From an uncultured Collinsella sp. (GTDB lineage Bacteria; Actinomycetota; Coriobacteriia; Coriobacteriales; Coriobacteriaceae), in NCBI GenBank assembly GCA_902464035.1, contig CABQHT010000010.1:1-48664 (forward strand): 48,664 nt of DNA, given 5' to 3'. Numbering within the stretch: position 1 is the stretch's first letter; every line of letters begins with the position of its first letter. Both the position numbers and the translations under genes were made by a program. Positions 24,647 to 32,469 of this stretch are shown in pieces. The notes under the pieces were generated by a model. That model was given only the letters and a program-made list of their open reading frames with translations. It was not told the DNA's origin and searched no databases.

Positions 24647-25504
24647 ATGGAGCTCGAGATTTGCGCCGGCAAGATCAAGGTTCCGGCGACGGTCCATGCG
24701 ATTGATGGATTTTCCAATGGCTGCGCCATCGTCTATTACCACGGCGGCGGTTTTTTGTATGGCGAGCGTGGCGACCTGCCGGAGCCATACGTCGATATGA
24801 TTACCGCCGCCGGCTATACGCTGGTGGCTGTTGACTATCCCCTCGCGCCCGAGTGGCCGCTCGAGTGCTCGGTGGAGCTTTCGTTCCAGGCACTTTGCCA
24901 GCTGGTCGAGCACGAGCTTGCCGAACTCGGCTGCGATCGCTACGCGCTCTTTGGACGCTCGGCAGGAGGCTATTTGGCGCTCAAGATGGCAGCCGAGCTT
25001 GCCTCCAAACGCCCCGATTTGCAGCAGCCTGCCGCCATCTGGGACTTCTATGGCTACTGGAACCTCGAGGATCCGTTTGTGAATACCCCGAGCGCCCACT
25101 ACGCGGCCATGCCCGCCGTGGGTGCCGCAACGGTTAGCGCGCTCACGGGACCTTCTGGCTCCCTGGTGTTTGAGGGCCCCAAGGCCACGAGGTTTTCCCT
25201 GTATGTGCATGCGCGCCAGCAGGGATCTTGGGGGCGCATGCTGGGCGTGGACGAGAACAACGTCGCCGCGATGTCGTTGACGCGCGAAGATCTTGAACGC
25301 CTGCCTCCCGTATTTATCACGGCAAGCACCGGGGACAACGATGTTCCCCTCAAGCAGTCCAAGTCACTCATGCGCGCCGCCAAACAACGCCAGATGCACC
25401 AGGTGTACTATCTGGAACACGACTTTGACCGCGACACCGCCAATCCCATAGGGCGCGAAACCTATCAAGCCGCCCTTGCCTACCTATCCGAAGTACTCGG
25501 TTAA
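24647..25504 (+). CDS. Alpha/beta hydrolase of the HSL family
   Basis: A 285-aa alpha/beta hydrolase fold-3 (hormone-sensitive-lipase-like) protein. The oxyanion loop HGGGF is at residues 32-36, the nucleophile Ser105 in GRSAGG, the acid probably Asp230 in STGDNDVP and the His at 258 in LEHDFDRD. There is no signal peptide, so it acts in the cytosol on a small ester or amide. The ATG follows the pucR stop without a gap, with AAGGAG inside the pucR end, so it is translationally coupled. The tie to a purine regulator suggests a ureide or carbamoyl-derived substrate, but no known allantoin step needs it. Confidence 0.85.
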   Translation: MELEICAGKIKVPATVHAIDGFSNGCAIVYYHGGGFLYGERGDLPEPYVDMITAAGYTLVAVDYPLAPEWPLECSVELSFQALCQLVEHELAELGCDRYALFGRSAGGYLALKMAAELASKRPDLQQPAAIWDFYGYWNLEDPFVNTPSAHYAAMPAVGAATVSALTGPSGSLVFEGPKATRFSLYVHARQQGSWGRMLGVDENNVAAMSLTREDLERLPPVFITASTGDNDVPLKQSKSLMRAAKQRQMHQVYYLEHDFDRDTANPIGRETYQAALAYLSEVLG

Positions 25505-25522
25505 CAACGAAAGGATCACATT

Positions 25523-26479
25523 ATGAAAATTGCACTGCTCGAGCCGCTGGGAGTACCCACGCAGACCATCGACGAGCTCGTCGCACCGCTCAAGGAAGCT
25601 GGCCACGAGTTTGTCTACTTTGACACCAAGACCACCGATCCGGCCGAGCTCGCCCGCCGCAGCGAGGGCGCCGAGGTCGTCATGATCGCCAACAACCCCT
25701 ACCCTGCCGAGGTCGTCGCCGGCGCCGACGCACTCAAGATGATCGCCGTCGCCTTTACCGGCATCGATCACGTGGGGCTTTCCGCCTGCCGCGAGCGCGG
25801 TGTTGAGGTGCGCAACTGTGCCGGCTACTCCGACGTGAGCGTGGCCGAGCTTACCCTTGGCCTTACTATCGACGTGCTGCGCAAGGTGGGTGCTGCCGAT
25901 GCCGCCGTTCGCGCCGGTCAGACGAGCGCCGGCCTTGTGGGCACCGAGATCTGCGGCAAGACCGTAGGCATCGTGGGCTGCGGCAAGATCGGCTGCGCCA
26001 CGGGTCGCCTCTTTAAGGCCTTTGGAGCCCGCGTGCTGGGCTATGCCCGCCATAAGCACCCCGAGGCGGCCGAAGCCGGTATTGAGCAGGTCTCACTCGA
26101 GCAGCTGCTTGCCGAGTCCGATATCGTGAGCCTGCACCTGCCCAACAACGATGCCACGCGCAAGTCCTTTGGCGCCGAGCAGTTCGCCCAGATGAAGGAC
26201 GGCGCTGTCTTTATCAACTGCGCTCGCGGTGCCATCGTGGATAACGATGCCCTCGCCCGGGCGCTCAACGACGGCAAGCTCGCCGGTGCCGGTATCGACG
26301 TCTTTGATATGGAGCCGCCGATTCCTGCCGACTACGCCCTCGTCAACGCCAAGAACTGCATCTTTACGCCGCATGTTGGCTTCCTTACTCACGAGGCCAT
26401 GCAGCGCCGTGCTAAGATCGAGTTCGATAACGTTGTCGCCTACGTTGAGGGCCGCGCGCAGAACGTCTGCGAGCTGTAA
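25523..26479 (+). CDS. D-isomer-specific 2-hydroxyacid dehydrogenase
   Basis: A 318-aa NAD(P)-dependent dehydrogenase. The nucleotide-binding loop is GIVGCGKIGCATG near residue 150. The catalytic Arg is in FINCARGAIVDNDAL (near 233), the Glu in DMEPPIP (near 262) and the His in TPHVGFLTHEA (near 286). Family members reduce glyoxylate, hydroxypyruvate, pyruvate or other 2-keto acids, or oxidise phosphoglycerate. Length excludes SerA with its ACT domain. In this operon with pucR, glyoxylate or another C2 keto acid is a reasonable guess, since glyoxylate is the co-substrate of PucG. The start at 25523 follows AAAGGA. A terminator follows. Confidence 0.88.
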   Translation: MKIALLEPLGVPTQTIDELVAPLKEAGHEFVYFDTKTTDPAELARRSEGAEVVMIANNPYPAEVVAGADALKMIAVAFTGIDHVGLSACRERGVEVRNCAGYSDVSVAELTLGLTIDVLRKVGAADAAVRAGQTSAGLVGTEICGKTVGIVGCGKIGCATGRLFKAFGARVLGYARHKHPEAAEAGIEQVSLEQLLAESDIVSLHLPNNDATRKSFGAEQFAQMKDGAVFINCARGAIVDNDALARALNDGKLAGAGIDVFDMEPPIPADYALVNAKNCIFTPHVGFLTHEAMQRRAKIEFDNVVAYVEGRAQNVCEL

Positions 26480-26494
26480 CGCATTCTCGATACG

Positions 26495-26543
26495 AAAAGA
26501 GGCGGGCTCGTCGGGTTGGTTTCCCGGCGAGCCTGCCTCTTTT
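26495..26543 (+). terminator. Intrinsic terminator of the pucR operon
   Basis: A long stem from AAAAGAGGC(G)GGCTCG to CGAGCC(T)GCCTCTTTT with a loop near 26515-26522, ending in TTTT. It can also serve the convergent nitroreductase gene. Confidence 0.85.
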
Positions 26544-26582
26544 ATGTCCTTGCAAGTTGCCCGGACGGGCTGTCGAAACGGC

Positions 26583-27104
26583 TTACTCGTCCCAGGTCAC
26601 AAACGACCAGTCGACATCGGCCTTGGTGTGATAGGTGGGGTGGCTGTGGATGCGACCCACGAGCAGCACCGCCTCGAGCTCGTAGCCGTTCTCGATGCCG
26701 AGCACCTGGCGCGCGTAATCACTCGAAGCACCGCCGTCGTTTGCCTCGCGCAGGCGGCTCTGGATCCACACGCTGCCCAGACCCAGGTCATCGGCCATAA
26801 CGTGCATGTTCTCCATGGCGATGGAGCAGTCCTCCACCCAGGTATCGGACACGCCTGGATCGCCGAAAACCGCAATGGCGGCACCGGCGGTCTTAAACGC
26901 AGCCGGAGCGGGCTTGCGCATGCCGGAGAGCTCTTCGAGCTTCTCGGGGTCGGTCACAACCACAAAACGCCACGGCTTCTTGCCCTTGCCCGTGGGGCCA
27001 ATGAGACCGGCTGTCAGAATCTTCTCCAGGTCCTTGCGGCTCACCGGCTCACCCGTATACGAACGAACGCTGCGGCGCTTCATCAAGATGTCCATTAAAG
27101 CCAT
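26583..27104 (-). CDS. Nitroreductase-family flavoprotein
   Basis: A 173-aa FMN-dependent nitroreductase-like protein. The N-terminal MDILMKRRSVRSYTGEPVS carries the family's Arg pair for FMN phosphate, GLIGPTGKGKKPWRFVVV the loop near the isoalloxazine, and the C-terminal GYELEAVLLVGRIHSHP the second FMN-binding stretch. Small members reduce nitro compounds, quinones or enoates with NAD(P)H; the physiological substrate is unknown. The start at 27104 follows AAAGGAGG. It is a single gene, with a perfect 15-bp palindrome 63 bases before the start that resembles the one at the allantoin divergent promoter. Confidence 0.9.
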   Translation of the reverse strand: MALMDILMKRRSVRSYTGEPVSRKDLEKILTAGLIGPTGKGKKPWRFVVVTDPEKLEELSGMRKPAPAAFKTAGAAIAVFGDPGVSDTWVEDCSIAMENMHVMADDLGLGSVWIQSRLREANDGGASSDYARQVLGIENGYELEAVLLVGRIHSHPTYHTKADVDWSFVTWDE

Positions 27105-27166
27105 CGTGTCCTCCTTTGTCGGTAGAATGCCACCCTTATTGTGGACCGATGGACGGCAAGCTGGTA

Positions 27167-27181
27167 TATCCACTGTGGATA
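27167..27181. promoter_or_regulatory. Perfect palindrome upstream of the nitroreductase
   Basis: TATCCAC-T-GTGGATA, fully symmetric around one central base. An overlapping second inverted repeat, GATAG-AAAT-CTATC, lies at 27178-27191. The minus strand matches 16336-16350 at 14 of 15 bases. A regulator site is likely; which protein binds is not known. Confidence 0.5.
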
Positions 27182-27260
27182 GAAATCTATCGACCAATTG
27201 CCTTTAATATGCAATAGATCTAAACCCGAGCGCCATATCCATCGCCAGTGGACAAACAAG

Positions 27261-27328
27261 ATTGGTGCAAACAAACCTGACCCCTTTGCACCACTTGGTG
27301 CATGGGGGTCAGGTTTGTTTGCACCAAT
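27261..27328. repeat. Palindromic REP-like element with 24-bp perfect arms
   Basis: The left arm (27261-27284) starts ATTGGTGCAAAC and ends CCTGACCCC; the right arm (27305-27328) is its exact reverse complement. The middle forms its own hairpin, TGCACC-ACTT-GGTGCA. No T-run follows. The signature GGGGTCAGGT on one arm recalls GGGGACAGGT in the hairpin at 34654, so this may be a dispersed repeat rather than a gene-specific signal. Confidence 0.75.
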
Positions 27329-27330
27329 AC

Positions 27331-27369
27331 AACAAGGGGGCAAAGCCGCTGTCGACCTTGCCCCTTGTT
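27331..27369 (-). terminator. Probable terminator of glycerol dehydrogenase
   Basis: A stem of twelve pairs, AACAAGGGG(G)CAA with TTGCCCCTTGTT, one bulged G. Only a weak T tract (TTGTATT) follows on the minus strand, so termination may be partial. Confidence 0.5.
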
Positions 27370-27393
27370 CGTCGATTAAACTATTCGCCTGAA

Positions 27394-28494
27394 CTACTCG
27401 TCCATGAGGTAGTAGTGACCCAGTGCGTCGGCGCCCAGAATGGCGTTTGCGACCATCTCGGGCGTTACCTCAAACGGCATGTTGCACATGGTGTCCTCGG
27501 GTGCGCAGGCGGCCTCGGCAACGATCATGGCCTGCTCGCGCGTAAACTCGGCAACGCCGAGCTCCTTCATCGTAACGGGAAGACCCAGCTCGATGCAGAA
27601 GCCCAAGACCTCCTCGAGCTTCTCGGTCGGAGCATCCTCGAGTACCAGCTGGACGATGGTGCCAAAGGCGACCTTCTCGCCGTGGTACATGCCGTGGCAC
27701 TCGGGCAGCAGCGTCAGGCCGTTGTGAATGGCGTGCGCGGCAGCAAGGCCGGAACTCTCAAAGCCAATACCGGAGAGCAGCGTGTTGGCCTCGATGATAT
27801 GCTCGACGGCAGGCGTCAGAGCACCCTTCTCCAGGGCGACCTTGGCCTTGACGCCATCGGCCATGAGCGTCTCGTAGCAGAGCTTGGCGAGCGCCAGGCC
27901 GGCCATACCGCCCTTGCCGCCAGCACAGGTACCGCCGTCGGCATCATGCGTCGCCTGAGCCTCAAAGTAAGTTGCGAGCGCGTCACCCATGCCCGCCACC
28001 GTCAGGCGCACCGGGCTTGCGGCGATGACCGTGGTGTCCATAAGGACGATATTGGGGTTCGCCTTAAGGAACAGGTACTTGTCGAACTGGCCGTCATCGG
28101 TGTAGAGCACCGAGAGCGCCGAGCACGGGGCATCGGTCGAAGCGATGGTGGGGCAAATGATGACCGGAGACTCCAGATAGTAGGCAACGGCCTTCGCGGT
28201 GTCGAGGATCTTGCCGCCACCGACGCCGACGATGATGTCGCAGCCGTTGTCGCGTGCGAGCGCCACCAGGCGATCGACCTCGCCCTTGGAGCACTCACCG
28301 TTAAAGTCCTCAAACAGCAACTCGGCCTTGGTCTCGGCAAAGCCGCCCTCGATCTTGGCACCGACGCGCTTCTTGCCCGAAGGCGTCACGATGACGAGGG
28401 CTTTGCCACCGAGCGGCTCAACATAGGAGCCAAGCTTGGCGAGCTCGTCCGGGCCCTGGATATACTTGCTGGGGCTATTGAAAATTGCAGCCAT
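27394..28494 (-). CDS. gldA: Glycerol dehydrogenase
   Basis: A 366-aa NAD-dependent, Zn-containing polyol dehydrogenase of the iron/zinc ADH superfamily. The NAD-binding GVGGGKILDTAKAV is near residue 93 and SIASTDAPCSALSV-like PTIASTDAPCSALSV near 115. Metal ligands are the Asp in AGMGDALATYFEA (near 170) and two His in AAHAIHNGL and MYHGEKVAFG (near 250 and 270). Oxidation of glycerol to dihydroxyacetone, or the reverse for redox balance, is expected. The ribosome site is weak (GGGATAG). It follows the alcohol dehydrogenase gene on the same strand, with a terminator between them, so it is probably expressed on its own. Confidence 0.93.
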   Translation of the reverse strand: MAAIFNSPSKYIQGPDELAKLGSYVEPLGGKALVIVTPSGKKRVGAKIEGGFAETKAELLFEDFNGECSKGEVDRLVALARDNGCDIIVGVGGGKILDTAKAVAYYLESPVIICPTIASTDAPCSALSVLYTDDGQFDKYLFLKANPNIVLMDTTVIAASPVRLTVAGMGDALATYFEAQATHDADGGTCAGGKGGMAGLALAKLCYETLMADGVKAKVALEKGALTPAVEHIIEANTLLSGIGFESSGLAAAHAIHNGLTLLPECHGMYHGEKVAFGTIVQLVLEDAPTEKLEEVLGFCIELGLPVTMKELGVAEFTREQAMIVAEAACAPEDTMCNMPFEVTPEMVANAILGADALGHYYLMDE

Positions 28495-28510
28495 ATCTAT
28501 CCCATTCTCT

Positions 28511-28557
28511 ATAGCTAAAAAGAAAAGGGGCTCCGTACAACTATGTGCGGAGCCCCC
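28511..28557 (-). terminator. Intrinsic terminator of the alcohol dehydrogenase gene
   Basis: A stem of twelve pairs including one G-U (GGGGCTCCGTAC with GTGCGGAGCCCC), followed on the minus strand by TTTTCTTTTTAG. Confidence 0.92.
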
Positions 28558-28579
28558 TCATCACGATAATGAGCGTCGA

Positions 28580-29803
28580 TTAGAAATCGATGTCGGTGTC
28601 GTAGTAGCAGGCCTTGAGGATCTTCTCGAAGTCGGCAGCCTTGGTCTCACGCGGGTTCTCGGGCGTGCAGGCGTCCTGCTCGGCGTTCGCGGCGATCTCG
28701 GGGAGCTTGGCGAGGAACTCCTCCTCGGAAACCATCTGCGGGTTCTCGGCGTCGACCTTCACGCCACCATTCGCGTAATCCTTGATGGACTGCGGGATGT
28801 TAAGGGCGTCGTTCATATCGCGGATCTTCTGGACGAGTGCGGCAACGAGCTCCTCGTTGGTCTCGCCGGGAAGGTGCAGGACCTCCTTGGCCACGAAGGC
28901 GTAGCGCTCGGCGGCACGGGGATCCTTGGAGTTCCACTGGATGACCTTGCCCAGGTACATGGCGTTGGCGGCACCGTGGATGATGTGGCCGTTCTCAAAG
29001 GCGGCACCGGTCTTGTGAGCCATGGAGTGGACGATGCCCAGCAGGCCCGAGGAGAAGGCGATACCGGCGATGCACTGAGCCTCGTGCATGTGCTGACGAG
29101 CCTCCTTGTCGCCCTCATAGGACTTGGGCAGCCACTCGACAATCTCGCGGATGCCGTGCAGGGCGTTGGCGTCAGTGAACATAGAGGCGAAGGTGGAAAC
29201 GTAAGCCTCCATGCAGTGGGTCAGAGCGTCCATACCGGTGTGAGCGCACAGCTTGGCGGGCATGGTGTAGGTGAGCTCGGGGTCGACGATGGCGACATCA
29301 GGGGTGATGTTGAAGTCGGCCAGCGGGTACTTGATACCCTTGGCGTAGTCCGTGATGACGGAGAACGCGGTGACCTCGGTAGCGGTGCCGGAGGTCGAGG
29401 AAATAGCGCAGAAATGAGCCTTCTGACGCAGCTCGGGGAAGCTGAACGGCTGGATGATGTTGTCGAAGGACTCCTCGGGATACTCGTAGAAGACCCACAT
29501 AGCCTTAGCGGCATCGATGGGCGAGCCGCCACCGATGGCAATAATCCAGTCGGGCTCGAACTCGCGCATGGCCTCGGCGCCCTTCATAACCGTCTCGATG
29601 GACGGATCGGACTCGACGCCCTCGAACAGCTTGACCTCGAAGCCGCCTTCCTTAAGGTCGGCCTCGACGTCCTGCAGAAAACCGCCACGGCGCATGGAGC
29701 CGCCGCCGGTCACGATGATGGCCTTCTTGCCCTTGAGGTTCTTCACCTCGTGGCGAGCGCCCTCACCAAAGTACAGATCGCGAGGATTGGTAAAACGTCC
29801 CAT
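28580..29803 (-). CDS. Iron-containing alcohol dehydrogenase (group III)
   Basis: A 407-aa NAD(P)-dependent alcohol dehydrogenase, probably reducing acetaldehyde, butyraldehyde or lactaldehyde during fermentation. NAD-binding GGGSPIDAAKAMW is near residue 97 and the substrate-side TSGTATEVTAFSVI near 140. Metal ligands sit in HTGMDALTHCMEAY (Asp and His, near 195) and in GIVHSMAHKTGAAF with ENGHIIHGAANAM (His, near 265 and 280). The start at 29803 follows TAGGAGG; seventeen further upstream codons in frame lack a ribosome site. It is single, with a long upstream region that holds two AAACGTTT palindromes. Confidence 0.92.
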   Translation of the reverse strand: MGRFTNPRDLYFGEGARHEVKNLKGKKAIIVTGGGSMRRGGFLQDVEADLKEGGFEVKLFEGVESDPSIETVMKGAEAMREFEPDWIIAIGGGSPIDAAKAMWVFYEYPEESFDNIIQPFSFPELRQKAHFCAISSTSGTATEVTAFSVITDYAKGIKYPLADFNITPDVAIVDPELTYTMPAKLCAHTGMDALTHCMEAYVSTFASMFTDANALHGIREIVEWLPKSYEGDKEARQHMHEAQCIAGIAFSSGLLGIVHSMAHKTGAAFENGHIIHGAANAMYLGKVIQWNSKDPRAAERYAFVAKEVLHLPGETNEELVAALVQKIRDMNDALNIPQSIKDYANGGVKVDAENPQMVSEEEFLAKLPEIAANAEQDACTPENPRETKAADFEKILKACYYDTDIDF

Positions 29804-30304
29804 ACTGTGCCTCCTAAACAAGCCCCTCTTAGACTTGCGTATATAACGGAGCACCCAATTGGCTCCGTCAGGACCGTGTTTGCGCGTCGCCGGCGATGGC
29901 GATGCGCGATGTCTAAACGTCTCAACGCTCGGACATGCATTATTTTACCGTTCCGGTTGGTCAGATATTCATCCAAAGCTACCAATGATGAAACGTTTTT
30001 TCTATCCCAGAAAACTCTTGCATTGCGTTTATTGTCCCAAGCTGGGCAAACGTTTTATCAAGGTTGGCCAGACACGATTTCCGCCGCTGCCTGCCTCCAA
30101 AACGCACGCCGTTCGCCGCCCAAAATCGACCGTTTACGGCACCGTGATACCAGTCGCATAGTCAGCGCGCAGACGCCTGTGTGACAGCCGCCTTCGTGGT
30201 GCAACAGTGCATGTCGCAGCGTGACGTCCTCGGCGCTCCACATGCGGGTAAACTAGAACCTTATATAGAGACATTTGAACCCTAACCGCAGCAAAGGAGG
30301 CCCC
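29804..30304. other. 500-bp gap with no gene seen
   Basis: Between two divergent genes. It holds a relatively AT-rich patch around 29940-30060 with two copies of the palindrome AAACGTTT (29991 and 30048, 57 bases apart). A TATATA near 30264 lies shortly before the 30305 gene, and that gene's ribosome site is AAAGGAGG. Open frames here are short, without ribosome sites and with shadow-like composition. Confidence 0.5.
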
Positions 30305-31381
30305 ATGGCATTCGACCCCATTCAAGAGGATTGCCATCGCCTCGTTCTTGAGGCCTTGCGCCGCGACAATATTCCGCTCACCGACGGCCCCGCCGTAGAG
30401 CGTCTGATGGAACAATTCACCCGTAACCCCGCGCCGCTCATCGTGCACGACCGCGACCGCGCCGGGCATCTGATCGCCAAGGTCGTCGAGGCCGTCGACT
30501 ACCGCATCCCCTTTATCCCCGACGACGCCCAGGCAGAGCAGGAAGAGGCCGCTGCCGAGAACATGCTTCGCGAGGCCGCCGCGCTCGATCCATCCAATTG
30601 GGATGCCCAGCGCATGCTGACGGCGCTCACCGCCGAATCCAACGAGGAATACGTACAGTACCTGGTGTCCAAGTGCGACGAGGTGGAGCACGATCTGGCG
30701 CTCAAGATTGCCTCGGCGCAGGACCCCTACGAGCGCGAGGCGGCAGGCGACCTGACCCGCCGTCCCTACCTGCGCTGGCTTGCCGCCCTGGCATCGCGCG
30801 CCCTCATTAGCGGCCGCTACCGCATGTCGCTGGAGGCCGCGAATCGCAGCCTGGACTTTGCGCCCAACGATCCCGCCGGCGTCCGCCATACCGCGATGCT
30901 CGCCATGGCAAAGCTCGAATACCCTGCCGAGGAGCTCAAGCGTTTTCGCTCTGCCCACTCCGTGCCCTATCTCGCCAACACGCCGCTGCGCCGCCGCCCT
31001 AAGGACGCGGAGCGCGACTTGGACCCGTGGACGCTCATCGCGCTGATGAGCGCTGCCTGGCGCGAACTGGACTACGAAGGCGCCGGGCACTACCTGCGCA
31101 TCCTCGCGCGCTCGTGCCCGCACGCGGCCGAGGCACTCTACTTCCAAACCGAATTCCCCGATGGTGTCTATGCCCGTGTCAACGTGGGCGCAGGCTCCAC
31201 CGACGAGCTGGTCCTTGCCCTGTCCGAGGCGACGCCGGTGTTGCAGGAGGGCCTGGGCGCCCCCGATAACGCCAGCTTTGCCGCCTGGGTCGCCACCAAC
31301 GACATCGTGCGCTCCCAGATCGACGAGCGTATCCTGCGCGCGGCCGAGCAGGGGCTGCCGTTTAAGGGAGGGGACCTCTAA
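30305..31381 (+). CDS. TPR-like helical-repeat protein of unknown function (copy A)
   Basis: A 358-aa, wholly alpha-helical, acidic protein without signal or membrane segments. A TPR-like stretch lies around residues 150-205: RPYLRWLAALASRALISGRY, then SLEAANRSLDFAPNDPAGVRH. The N-terminal part (1-75) and the C-terminal part (280-345, ending in FAAWVATNDIVRSQID) are not recognised. The next gene is similar in layout and in several patches, so the two look like an old tandem duplication. The start at 30305 follows AAAGGAGG. Its stop overlaps the next ATG as TAATG, so translation is coupled. Located just ahead of the cell-wall gene murT-gatD. Confidence 0.85.
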   Translation: MAFDPIQEDCHRLVLEALRRDNIPLTDGPAVERLMEQFTRNPAPLIVHDRDRAGHLIAKVVEAVDYRIPFIPDDAQAEQEEAAAENMLREAAALDPSNWDAQRMLTALTAESNEEYVQYLVSKCDEVEHDLALKIASAQDPYEREAAGDLTRRPYLRWLAALASRALISGRYRMSLEAANRSLDFAPNDPAGVRHTAMLAMAKLEYPAEELKRFRSAHSVPYLANTPLRRRPKDAERDLDPWTLIALMSAAWRELDYEGAGHYLRILARSCPHAAEALYFQTEFPDGVYARVNVGAGSTDELVLALSEATPVLQEGLGAPDNASFAAWVATNDIVRSQIDERILRAAEQGLPFKGGDL

Positions 31382-32424
31382 TGGATCCGAGCGTCTACAT
31401 CCCTGCCTACCTGGAGCGCACCTACTTGGCATCGCACCCCGAGCTCACCGATGCAGCACGCGAGCTTGTCCATACTGACATAAGCGCAAACCCTCAAAAG
31501 TATGCGCAGACCGAGCATGCCCAAGCGTTGCTGTCCTATGCCGGCGTTCATCGTCATTTGCTCGATGAGCTTCGCCGTATCGAGGACATGGGCAGCGATG
31601 AGGAGTTTGAGCAGACGCGCAACCGTCTGTTCGACGATATGCGCGATGAGCTGCTCAAGATCGTCCGCGTCGACGCGCTGGCCGTCGACGCCCAGCTGCT
31701 CGCCATCATTTTGGCGGACACGCCCGTCGACGCCTGCCTGGGCGACCTGATGAAGCTCGAAGCGAGCACGGCCGATTACCTGCAGCAAAGCGTGCCTGGA
31801 TTTGACATGGAGGCCCCGCATTACTGGGCCAATAACGTGTTGGCAGACGGCGTCACGGCGGCCGACCTCACCGTGAGCGAGCCGGCCCTTATCGGGTGGC
31901 TCCACACGCTCGAGGCCATCTCGCAGTTGTGCATGGCAAGCGCCCGCTACCGCGCCGCCGCCAATTATTCTCGTCGTGTCCTTAAGGCGGAGGGTTATCC
32001 CACCCGAGCAGCTGGCACCGTGCTGCTGGCCCTCGCCCGTCTGGAAGACCAGGACGACTTTTTTGCCCTGGCCCACCAGCTCGAGGAGCAGATGGGGGCA
32101 GACGCACTCGAAAACTCTCCTTGGTACCTGCTCGCCCGCACGATTCTGCTGTTCAAAACAAACAAGATGCGCCCGGCGACGCGCGCGCTGCGTGAGTTCG
32201 CTAACCGTTGCGAGGGTGGCGCGTTCTTCTTGCTGAACCCCATGTACCAGACGCCGTATCTTCCCTGCCGGCCCGAGCCTCGCGATCCCTGGGACCTCTC
32301 GCACCAGGCAGTTTGGGAAGCCGACGGCATTATCTCGGATACCCCCGACTTTGCCCCCTGGGCCAACGCCTGCGAAGACGTTTCGCAGCTTGCCCAGGAA
32401 TTTGCGCGCCGCTACGGCTTTTAA
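31381..32424 (+). CDS. TPR-like helical-repeat protein of unknown function (copy B)
   Basis: A 347-aa helical protein that resembles copy A. LIGWLHTLEAISQLCMASARYRAA followed by a helix pair and LLALARLEDQDDF (about residues 160-225, quoted in parts) correspond to the copy A TPR patch, and GAFFLLNP to DFAPWANACEDV (about 280-335) to its C-terminal patch. Overall identity is low. There is no signal peptide or membrane segment. It begins inside the copy A stop (TAATG). The gap to murT-gatD is 45 bases without a terminator, so all three may be one operon. A scaffold role is possible for helical repeats but is not shown. Confidence 0.85.
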   Translation: MDPSVYIPAYLERTYLASHPELTDAARELVHTDISANPQKYAQTEHAQALLSYAGVHRHLLDELRRIEDMGSDEEFEQTRNRLFDDMRDELLKIVRVDALAVDAQLLAIILADTPVDACLGDLMKLEASTADYLQQSVPGFDMEAPHYWANNVLADGVTAADLTVSEPALIGWLHTLEAISQLCMASARYRAAANYSRRVLKAEGYPTRAAGTVLLALARLEDQDDFFALAHQLEEQMGADALENSPWYLLARTILLFKTNKMRPATRALREFANRCEGGAFFLLNPMYQTPYLPCRPEPRDPWDLSHQAVWEADGIISDTPDFAPWANACEDVSQLAQEFARRYGF

Positions 32425-32469
32425 CGGCGCGCTCGCCCCGACCATGTCATTAACGTTAGGAACGGTTTT

